A stretch of 64,000 bases of DNA, from NCBI RefSeq assembly GCF_963576615.1, contig NC_088714.1:26408558-26472557 (forward strand), read 5' to 3'. Under the pieces are notes generated by a model, which had not been told where the DNA came from, searched no databases, and saw nothing but the letters and a program-made list of their open reading frames with translations. Positions 48,801 through 60,800 of this stretch are shown piece after piece. A program made the position numbers and the translations under genes. Position 1 is the first letter of the stretch. Each line of letters opens with the position of its first letter. Origin of the DNA: Watersipora subatra. Taxonomy: Eukaryota > Bryozoa > Gymnolaemata > Cheilostomatida > Watersiporidae.

Positions 48801-51800
48801 CAGTAGATTTGAGTGGAGCAGGAATCACTTTATATTGAGTTGCATTACACCATCCTTTTGCTCCAGGTTCCCCAAATCTAGGGACTCCTGAGAAGAACAA
48901 CGAAACACGCATTACAGTATCATTATTATACTATAAAGTGACACGTGTCACAGCGTAATGATCAAACAATATATCACATGTTACAGCACCTGTGACATTA
49001 CCAAACGAGTAAATGAGGGAATTACAGAATGACGTGGCAATAGAACAACATGCATCGCGGTGTCATGATGGAACAACAAAAAATATGTATGTTACAACGT
49101 GATGGTTTAATAAACAGAATGATACATATAATAGAGTAATGATTTAACAATAGCTGATGCATCTCACGGGGTTTTTATGGAATAACAAAAAGAGTTAGTT
49201 ACGATGGAAAAGTTTGACACTTGTTCCTGCACATTCAATTAAGGTTTTTAGGTAGTAAACATCGGTAAAGAGCTTTTACTGATTTTATGGACCACAGTCC
49301 ACTACTATTTATGATATACACAATACCAGTAATTCCTTACTTTTCACAGTTAATGGGGACAGGCGTATCCCCCGATAAGTGACAATCCGTGAAATAGAAG
49401 CTAATTTTTTGAAGTATATGTATGAACCAAATTTCAACACCAGAACACTTGAACTAGAAAATAGCATTGTATTGTTTGCTAGCAAATGCATAAACCTTAA
49501 TTACCATAAAAATAGTACGTGAAAGTGGCACGAGTAACAAAATTTTTCAAACAGTATAAAACTAAGATGACCTGTGGAATACAACTCAATGTTTGCCTTA
49601 ACAAGCACAATCTGATAGGTATTATTACACTATATCTACACCTTAGCCGGTGATTCCTTGCCATGACAGTGTAGCACTCTCATATGTCTTTCCCAGCACA
49701 GCGTTCTTATGGCTTATAACCTCTAAACATATTATATTTATTATATTTATTTCATATAAAATAAGTAAGTAAATTGAAGATATCTCCATTGACTTTCAGT
49801 TTGTATTTCAACTTCAGTCTCAGTATTTTAAGCCAGAGAATGCACTTACGTAGTGAGGGCGTAGTATGGACTTTATCTGGTCTGAATATTCATACTTGTG
49901 ATTAACTGGATTTGCTGTGCGGAGGTCACGTGCTTGCGTTTATGTATTTCATGTATATATATTTATGTATTCTAATTTTTTAATTAATTTTCTTTTATTT
50001 TTAATTTATTAACGAACATTTTTAACTGCTAAGTAATGAAATCGTAAAGGTGAGCCGAAAAGAAGCGAGGAATTACTGTATTAGTAAAATAACAGACAAA
50101 TTTTTGTATTATGATTGTAATTTATGGCCATTCACTGACTTTTAAGGTAGTACTTGCCTGAGCACACAATTCCACAAAATGTTTCGTTCACTAATATAGC
50201 AAAATTTTAACGTAATAATGGCTTGTAGCAGAGTTTCAGGATATAACAATAAAGTGACACACCCATATTTAAATAAGTTTAACATGCATCACATTGTCAT
50301 GATGATCAAGCAAAACAGGTCTCCATGACTGAGGAAATGGAGGTTGTTTTTAGATTTCTTACGCGTACCCTTACAGGGGTAATGGTGAAAACATCTCTAT
50401 CGTTGCATGAAGGCATCTGATAAGCAATTGTTTAGGCCCTGTTTTATCCATAAACTTCAAGGTATTTTTAATGATATACGATAATTACTCAATCAATGAG
50501 AAGATTGCTTGCGAGCGAATCCAATAAAAACATTTTTAGAATTCACTGAAGGCGATTGTTACATAAAAAGTGATTGGTTGTTATTGCCTACGAACACTAA
50601 CTTTTACAAGGTCTCAATTTTTATTGAGATGTACACTTACATCTCGCTACCAGCTAGATTCCAAATGCATCGAGAGCCACACGCCTACCCACCTACTGTA
50701 TACCTTCATGTTTACTAATCCGGGAAAAACTATTGTAAGCCTTTAATAGCGATGTGTGTACACACGGTTGGAATCTGAACTCCACATGTACACCCCCTCC
50801 GCGTATACTATTTATGCGAAAGAAATTTGAAGGTAAATCATGAGATGGAATAGAATTACCAACATATTTGATTATGCGAACAATGCTTTAAGGGCTGCTA
50901 CAATGCTTTAAGGGCTGCTACAATGCTTTAAGAGCTGCTACAATGCTTTAAGGGCTGCTACAATGCTTTAAGGGCTGCTACAATGCTTTAAGGGCTGCTA
51001 CAATGCTTTAAGAGCTGCTACAATGCTTTAAGAGCTGCTACAATGCTTTAAGAGCTGCTACAATGCTTTAAGGGCTGCTACAATGCTTAAAGGGCTGCTA
51101 CAATGCTTTAAGGGCTGCTACAATGCTTTAAGGGCTGCTACAATGCTTTAAGGGCTGCTACAATGCTTTAAGAGCTGCTACAATGCTTTAAGAGCTGCTA
51201 CAATGCTTTAAGAGCTGCTACAATGCTTTAAGAGCTGCTACAATGCTTTAAGGGCTGCTACAATGCTTTAAGGGCTGCTACAATGCTTAAAGGGCTGCTA
51301 CAATGCTTTAAGGGCTGCTACAATGCTTTAAGAGCTGCTACAATGCTTTAAGAGCTGCTACAATGCTTTAAGAGCTGCTACAATGCTTTAAGAGCTGCTA
51401 CAATGCTTTAAGGCCTGCTACAATGCTTTAAGGGCTGCTACAATGCTTAAAGGGCTGCTACAATGCTTTAAGGGCTGCTACAATGCTTTAAGGGCTGCTA
51501 CAATGCTTTAAGGGCTGCTACAATGCTTTAAGAGCTGCTACAATGCTTTAAGAGCTGCTACAATGCTTTAAGAGCTGCTACAATGCTTTAAGAGCTGCTA
51601 CAATGCTTTAAGGGCTGCTACAATGCTTAAAGGGCTGCTACAATGCTTTAAGGGCTGCTACAATGCTTTAAGGGCTGCTACAATGCTTTAAGGGCTGCTA
51701 CAATGCTTTAAGGGCTGCTACAATGCTTTAAGAGCTGCTACAATGCTTTAAGGGCTGCTACAATGCTTTAAGAGCTGCTACAATGCTTTAAGGGCTGCTA

Positions 51801-54800
51801 CAATGCTTTAAGGGCTGCTACAATGCTTTAAGAGCTGCTACAATGCTTTAAGGGCTGCTACAATGCTTTAAGAGCTGCTACAATGCTTTAAGAGCTGCTA
51901 CAATGCTTAAAGGGCTGCTACAATGCTTTAAGAGCTGCTACAATGCTTTAAGGGCTGCTACAATGCTTTAAGGGCTGCTACAATGCTTTAAGGGCTGCTA
52001 CAATGCTTTAAGGGCTGCTACAATGCTTTAAGGGCTGCTACAATGCTTTAAGGGCTGCTACAATGCTTTAAGGGCTGCTACAATGCTTTAAGAGCTGCTA
52101 CAATGCTTTAAGGGCTGCTACAATGCTTAAAGGGCTGCTACAATGCTTTAAGAGCTGCTACAATGCTTTAAGGGCTGCTACAATGCTTAAAGGGCTGCTA
52201 CAATGCTTTAAGGGCTGCTACAATGCTTTAAGGGCTGCTACAATGCTTTAAGGGCTGCTACAATGCTTTAAGGGCTGCTACAATGCTTTAAGAGCTGCTA
52301 CAATGCTTTAAGGGCTGCTACAATGCTTTAAGAGCTGCTACAATGCTTTAAGGGCTGCTACAATGCTTTAAGGGCTGCTACAATGCTTTAAGAGCTGCTA
52401 CAATGCTTTAAGGGCTGCTACAATGCTTTAAGAGCTGCTACAATGCTTTAAGAGCTGCTACAATGCTTAAAGGGCTGCTACAATGCTTTAAGAGCTGCTA
52501 CAATGCTTTAAGGGCTGCTACAATGCTTTAAGGGCTGCTACAATGCTTTAAGGGCTGCTACAATGCTTTAAGGGCTGCTACAATGCTTTAAGGGCTGCTA
52601 CAATGCTTTAAGGGCTGCTACAATGCTTTAAGAGCTGCTACAATGCTTTAAGGGCTGCTACAATGCTTTAAGAGCTGCTACAATGCTTTAAGAGCTGCTA
52701 CAATGCTTTAAGGGCTGCTACAATACTTTAAGGGCTGCTACAATGCTTTAAGGGCTGCTACAATGCTTAAAGGGCTGCTACAATGCTTTAAGAGCTGCTA
52801 CAATGCTTTAAGGGCTGCTACAATGCTTAAAGGGCTGCTACAATGCTTTAAGAGCTGCTACAATGCTTTAAGGGCTGCTACAATGCTTTAAGAGCTGCTA
52901 CAATGCTTTAAGGGCTGCTACAATGCTTTAAGGGCTGCTACAATGCTTTAAGAGCTGCTACAATGCTTTAAGGGCTGCTACAATGCTTTAAGAGCTGCTA
53001 CAATGCTTTAAGAGCTGCTACAATGCTTTAAGGGCTGCTACAATGCTTTAAGAGCTATCGTAACATTTGTCTTATGTCTTCACAAATGGTTGAAATCATG
53101 AATTGGAACGCAGCATATGGAGCCCGTGACAATAGGTTTAAAATAACTAGAACAATAAAACCATTTGAATTCAGTTCAGATTTGCTCGCTTCTCACAAGC
53201 TTCAGTTGAGATATGCACACTTTTGTTGCTGCAAAGCCATCCCTTTAGTGACACCAATATATAACTTTTGGTAAGATGTTTGGAGGCAAGTTAGTAATAT
53301 ATCCTGTGATCGTAATCGTGATCGTAATATAAACTGTGATCATATGATGGGAAAACTAGCAATTAACTAGGCGAATGTCCGGCAATTTAAAAGAACTTCA
53401 AAGTGTGCTCTACTGCATGTATATGTAGAGGGCACATCGGTAGTGCAGATGTACACCCACAGTTTCCATGACTATCGGAATTACTGCTGCCACTTGCCTT
53501 TGTCTTTTCATTACTTTTGAGTAGTAAATATTTTTTGATCTTCTGTTTTTCTATTATGGGTAGACTGTATATGCATGTAGGCCTAATGAGATGCACTGTA
53601 TTTAGTATAATTCTGTATATATACATCTACTACTGAATGCCTGGTGTTGCATGGATAACAAAATAATTACCCCATGAAATAGAGTAATTTACCTGGTAAA
53701 CCAGTAGTCTAAATCTTTACTAAAACAATAGCCGTGTTTGAAGCCAGCTTAATAATCATTACGCATAATGACCAATATAATATCGTTGACAACGCTAGTT
53801 AACAATATATTATTGTAAAAGTAAGCATATACATTACAATAAATCAACGTGTCTTTTTTACTCGCCAATAAAGTTAACCGTTTCGCGGGCGAATTTTCAA
53901 AACTAAATCAGACTCCCATGGGCGAATTAATTTTCCAAAAAATCAATTTTTTTTAAAAGGTTCATACACTTTTCTGTGTGTTATTATGTGCATATATCTA
54001 TGTTTAAAGGTGCATATGTATACATGTATATGTCCATAGGCATATATATATTATAAACAAATAAAAATGTATAACATAAAATATATGCTTTTCATAATAA
54101 TTGTCTATTTACGAATGATATTTTCGAAAGCATTCTTCTTTACAAAGGCCCACATCACAGTCTTTGCACCATGTACTTATTTGTGTAACAAAGAGCTCCC
54201 ACAAAAATGTACTTCCTGGATTGACAGGCTCAACAAACTTTTCAAAATACTCTACTGGTTGAGCATCTACTGGAGTAAATACTGGGCCTGTCACTGCTAT
54301 AAACTGCTGAATTGTAGGAGATTTATCTCTGTTTATGTTGGTTATATTCTTCCAGGCACTGGCATCACTCCTACTCACACCCTCATCATTACTGCTACCA
54401 GCCTTTTCATCACTGTCACTTCCAGATGGAAAGTCATTCCAATCACAATTCAAACCTGATTCACTGTCATCTCTTGTTACTAAATCTAAAAAGTAACTGT
54501 CAGCTCTGAATCTCTTAGTAATTTCGGTACTAGTACTTGCTTTATTAGAATAATCTCGGGAGGTTCTTTTAGAAGTCGCCATGACGGTAAACTAAAGTCA
54601 AACTCTCAAAAAATTCAGTAAATAAAAGCTAAAACCGAAACAAGAAAAATAAAAGTTGATAAATTATTTAGAACAATTTTCTGATTTTTTTCGAAAGTTT
54701 ATTTATTCATCACTGCTAAAAACGATCGTTTTTTTCAACCTTAAAGTCAATTTTTGAGGCTAACCGAAACTACTATATCGTAGCTTGCTATTGGTAATAA

Positions 54801-57800
54801 AAGTAAACAAAAAACGGTATTTAGCTAACCAGAAACTGCAATAATAAAATATGTTACCGAAACGACAAAAACGTCGCACTGCCCATTAGCAGCCGTATCG
54901 CAAAGAGCCAAAAACCTCGCTCTGCCCGCTAAAGGGTTAATATAATAAAAATTTGCTAATTGATACATTTTAGATATGGTAACATCGCTATACTCACCTG
55001 AATCATAGAAATCCTGAAACGACTGGACCGCCTGCTCATGAGTCTCACACGAAGATGGGCGATGGAGATTGAATTCTATCATTGCTCGAGCAATGGCCAC
55101 TGCCTTTTCAGTACAATTGGCAAGGTGAAGTAGGTCACAGAGCTCCAAGAGAATTTCTACAAAAAGTAGAGCATGAGTAATGTAAAATAGCACAACTCCT
55201 GGATTTGAACACGAGTGGAAGGAGAAAGCCTCAGAGAACCTGTTTCATAGAGAGCCTGTTTCTCAGAGAGGCTGTTTGCTTCAGAAAGTCTGTTGATAAT
55301 TTGGGTCTTGCTTGATACAGATTTATCAAAACACTTCAATCAGCATTCAATCTCATCCACTTGCAATCTCTTGGAGTGTTATCTTCCCTTTGTGATGTTA
55401 TAAAGTCTTTGTATGAAATTGATCAGACATCCCTGAGCTCGATGGTAAAAGAGAGTTGGTGGCCGGAAAGACATCCAACAGCTGGTGAGAGGCGAGTGAC
55501 TTGTTCGCTTTATGCTGTATTCGTTTACTAGCTCACAGCTCAAGATAAATCCACATACAGTGGACCCTCGATATACGATTTTAATTAATTTTGGTTTTGG
55601 CACCGTGAGGTGAAAATTTCAAATAGAGGGACATAGAAACCCGCAGTAATTGTTTAATGCAAACACCCCCGGGTAAAAACATCAAAATTTCATATACGTA
55701 CTGTACATATTAAAATTAATAACAAATTAGTATGTTTACATTAGTAGATGTAGTACACTACAGTACCTTTAGTGTATTTAGTATATTTAGTGATTATGAT
55801 CTGCAATAAAATGTAACATTACCATGTACTATGCGCAGTTTGTACCATAGGGAGTTCTTATCTTCAAAACAGACGTATAACATAAACTTTGAATTTAACT
55901 TAAATGAATTTAGCTTACTAAACACATACTTAAAGCTAAGTTTTAGTATGTAATTTACTAAACTAAACTTCAACTTTGTCATCGGCTAAAAATTTATCAC
56001 CAATCGTTTTCATTACAGCTTATAACAACGAATGACGCTGAACTGAAAGAGAGCGAGCATCGTATCTCTTTCAGGTGTTGTGGGAGGGATTTCGGCAAAT
56101 AAATTATCGGCATCTTCTTTATTCCGATGTAATTAGCTCACCGACTGCAAAAATTAAATTTTGAGAAAAAGGTTTGTTGATATTGTATAGAGAAAAAATG
56201 GTGTATGATGAGGAGAAAAAAACATAGTGTTCCCATCGTAAGTCGAAAAAAAAGGTATAACAGGGACATTGTAACCCGGGGCGCACCGTACTCATGCGTC
56301 CATACAACCCCAGCACTTATTATACAATATGCATCACAAGTCAGCGGTCACAATACACTTGCTGTATATAGAGAAATTTAGTTGACATTCCCATACACAC
56401 TGAGGCACTGGGAAGGATTTACATATACTTCTCTCAACTTACCCGTAATGACTAACAGCAGCACAATGTAGCAATACCTTTCTTAGCAAAAAGTTTTTAT
56501 GAAGACATAATTATATTGGTAAAGTTTGTCTTCATAGCGTTTTTTAAAAATATCTTTTAAAAAATTCTACAAAAGCTTTGAAAAATATTGACAATAATAA
56601 TAATGAAAATAATTCAGGTTTGTAATTGACCTGTAATTGACCTGTGCTACTTTCAGTAGCACAGGTCAATAACCTGCGCTTATGAACGCACTTAATGGTT
56701 ATGAATAATTCCATGATCAAATTTTTCCTGATTATAAAGTTGTCATGCTATAAATATATTAGTAGTCCCAATAGGGCCACTTGCAGTTACGCCTTTACTT
56801 ATATTCACATGTTAGTCATACACCTCGGAGAAAAAAAGAACCTTGCAAAGCACCTACCTATCATATGCTCCACAGTGTTGGGAAGGCAGCGGTGAGATTT
56901 AAGCAACCCTTGGCTGACCCGTCGCAGAGAGTTGAGACACTTGGCATAGGCTTTGACTAAAACGCTCATAGTAAACCTATAAAACAAGTAGCAGGTTTGA
57001 ACCACTTTCCTATCATGTGCCTTACCTTTAGAACATTCTAGAACTACTGTTGTATCATATATTCCTTGTATCACTCATGAACAGCCTAAGCCCTAATTAC
57101 GACCAAGATAGAGCTGTATTTTGCTTAACATCACGGATATGGAGTTGTCTACCACTTCCTAAATCTGCCATAGCCCACTAGCACATACATGCACAATAAT
57201 GAATATAGTAGAAAGGGCAAGAAAACAGTTTAGTTTCCTAAAATTATAAAATACTAATACGCTGGGAATCACATGTGCGGTGAGAGATCATCATGTGTAA
57301 TAATTATCTGTACAGTTATTCTACAAAGCAGCAAGGTGGCCTAGTAGTGCTGTTGGTAGCGTGCCTGGCTGCTAAGCCGAATGTCCCAGTTCAGATTCCA
57401 TGTGATATAATCTTTTTCCAACATCCACCCGTGGCTTTGGATGAACACGGCTCTGATTATAGTAACGACTGAATGCCCAGCACTGCACGGGTAGTAGAAA
57501 ATTTACCTGATGATTTTGAGTAACTTACTCGAAAAGCTAGATCTTTACTCAAATCTTTACTAAAATAATACTCGTGTTTTGGGCCAGCTTAATAATTGTT
57601 ACGCGTAATGGTCAACAGCGCTTGTTATTAACCTCAAGCAAGCGCTTTAAGCGTGAGTATCTTAACCAATGTAATGATTGTTTGTTAAATGAATCTATAG
57701 TATTCTGTGTAGCTTAATGGTTAAGTTTACCACTTCCATATCTGGAGGTCTAGATATCAAATCCATCGCAGTGCAGATTTTTCAGTGCTAAGATTTTGAT

Positions 57801-60800
57801 TGTTATAGCTGGACACAAGGTTTGTCAAAAAGACGAACACCAATATAGATTGATTGATAGTTGACAATTGAGTGACCAGTGAATAGTTGGCAGATTTACA
57901 AACAGGACATAAAAATGAACAGAAATACATATATGACTAACTTGGAAAAGCAGGTTTTGACATGGTGTAGGTAGCCCTTCCAAACTTGTACATTGTTCAC
58001 ATGAGCAAATGTTAGTTTCCTCCATTCCTCATTGAGATCTGCCGAGTCAAGACTCTTGCTCTGCAGCTCGAGACGCTTGAGCTGAACCAGAGACAAGAAT
58101 AAAGAGTAAAAGAGAAAATCGAAATTGAATAAAAACAAGAGTCGCATTATAACCTGAATGCATACCATGAGCTGAAGAGAAGACGGGTTGTGTTTAAGAG
58201 CTTGGGCTAAGATGGCCAACTTCTTGTCCTGTATCAGCTTGTCAGTGAACAGTTTGCTGCTTTCATCATCAGTTCGCTGTTCGAGGAGGCCATCTTGCAC
58301 CTCTATAAGTTTTATCCACAGAGCTATATTGTCTGGTGTCTCGCGCAGAGATCTAGAAATGTGAAGATCTTTGATGTAATAGAAAATATTATCACATAAC
58401 TAGCAATTATTGAATTAAAAGGTTGTACTAAAAATAAAACTGTACAATTATTACACAATATAAAATAATTAATAAAACCGTCGTACTTGCCGGTACCTCT
58501 TATGTCAGCCTCCTTAGTAATTAACCACCTTTGTAGGTGGCTAATTACTAACGACCTGAGGATTGACGGCAACAGGTCATCAAACTGTCACACAGTCAGT
58601 GACAAAAAACTGAGAGATAGTGAAACAGTTTAGCAAAGTCCTTTTTAGTTGTCATACAGTGAAAACTCTCCTTACAAAATTAGTTCATTCCAGAAGCCCT
58701 TTCATAAGTAGAAAATTTTGTAAATAAAAACCGCTTTTATCATATAAATGTCTTAACTCGTTCCAAGCCACCACAAAACTCAAATGTAATATTTGTACAT
58801 ATGTACAAAAGCAACAAAAACGACACGATTGTATATTTAGCATTGGCTTTGACTGTCTGGATGAGGCAAAGATTGTGGGAAGTAAGTGTACAGGGGACAG
58901 AAGAGATGGGTGTTGTACTGTTGTCTTAGTTTTTTGTTCAGAATAAATGTTTTCAGAACGTAAATAAAAGTATTTATTTACATCGGCACAAACCAAAAAA
59001 CTATGTCATCAAACAAAACAAAAGTTGTCCTACTCTGTATATGATACAAGATAACTCCAAACTATATAATGAACAAAACAAAATGTTTGTTATTTACTGA
59101 CTTTCGCTACCACATGAAAGTGAATGAGACGCATAGTACATCAGACCCACAGGAACCAAACGGGCCATTGTACATCACACCCACAGGAACCAACTGAGCC
59201 ATTGTACATCACACCCACAGGAACCAAACGGGCCATTGTACATCACACCCACAGGAACCAAATGAGCCATTGTACATCACACCCACAGGAACCAAACGGG
59301 CCATTGTACATCACACCCACAGGAACCAAATGAGCCATTGTACATCACACCCACAGGAACCAAATGAGCCATAGTACATCACACCCACAGGAACCAAATG
59401 AGCCATTGTACATCACACCCACAGGAACCAAATGAGCCATTGTACATCACACCCACAGGAACCAAACGGGCCATAGTACATCACACCCACAGGAACCAAA
59501 TGAGCCAAAGAACAAACTAACAAACGAGTCAAAATACGAAAGGTCATTCGGCTTTTCCTACCTAGAAATATCTTTTGTAAGTAAGTAGAAGCAAACTTTC
59601 GATCAAAAGGCATTTCATAACTTGAAAATGTCGTATGTAGAGCCTTTCGTAGGTTGCGGTTCTATTGTACAGGGCACCCTCAGGTTACGGTGTTCCTGTT
59701 TTACAGTTTTTTCGCCTTACGATGTGAAAAATGATGTTTTTTGTCCCCTCTTTATGGCATTTTTCTTGCTATGCGACAACAAAATGCCATTCGAAATTCC
59801 ATTTTGGTGTTTGGTGTAATGAGCAATACGTAGAAAGCACGAAAATGCCGATATGTTATTAATCAAAATCTCTCCCACAACACCTGAAAGAGATACGATG
59901 CTCGCTTTCTCTCAGTTCAGCATTTTTCGTGTCTCCGTAAATGCTTGATAATAAAGATTAAATAAAGATTAGTGGAAAGTGAGCGAAAGTGAAAATTTAT
60001 TGTGCATTTTAGCGTTTAATATAATATTTGCTATAAACTTTAATTCATTATATGTATATAACTGTATAACAACACATATAACTTTAATATGTGGGTCCAG
60101 CCATGGGTCCCAAGATTGATAATGACGTCAAAGGAAGAACTAAAAAAATGATTACCATGGCAACAAAGCTAGAGTTCCTAGTTTAACTATAAGTTAACTA
60201 TAGTTACTAACAGTAGTATACCATTTTGTCATTAATTTTTAATATGTACAGTACGTATATAAAGCTTTCATGTTTTCTTAAAGAGGTGTTTGCATTAGAT
60301 GAATACTATAGGTTTCTATACTCGTCTATACGATATTTTTGCCTTACGAAGCCAACACCAGAATGAATTAATGTTGTATGGGGAGGATCCACTGTATTAA
60401 TGTTGTATGGGAAGGGTCCACTGTATTAACGTTGTATGGGGAGGGTCAACTGTATTAACGTTGTATGGGGAGGGTCCACTGTATTAACGTTGTATGGAGA
60501 GGGTCCACTGTATTAACGTTGTATGGGAAGGGTCCACTGTATTAACGTTGTATGGGGAGGGTCAACTGTATTAATGTTGTATGGGAAGGGTCCACTGTAT
60601 TAACGTTGTATGGGGAGGGTCCACTGTATTAACGTTGTATGGGGAGGGTCCACTGTATTAACGTTGTATGGGGAGGGTCCACTGTATTAACGTTGTATCG
60701 GGAGGGTCCACTGTATTAACGTTGTATGGGGAGGGTCCACTGTATTAATGTTGTATGGGGAGGGTCCACTGTATTAATGTTGTATGGGGAGGGTCTACTG

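Noticed and set aside
50881-53056. CRISPR-like regular array
   Set aside because: Units are head-to-tail 20-mers without unique spacers in a eukaryotic intron; it is a satellite. The same holds for the 28-, 29-, 34- and 49-bp arrays.
54067-54459. 130-aa plus-strand ORF
   Set aside because: Antisense of the truncated piggyBac transposase frame.
58659-59664. A further TA-flanked transposon enclosing the 34-bp array
   Set aside because: The ends (cagtgaaaactctcc and the reverse complement of the sequence before 59668) resemble each other too weakly to assert a pair.
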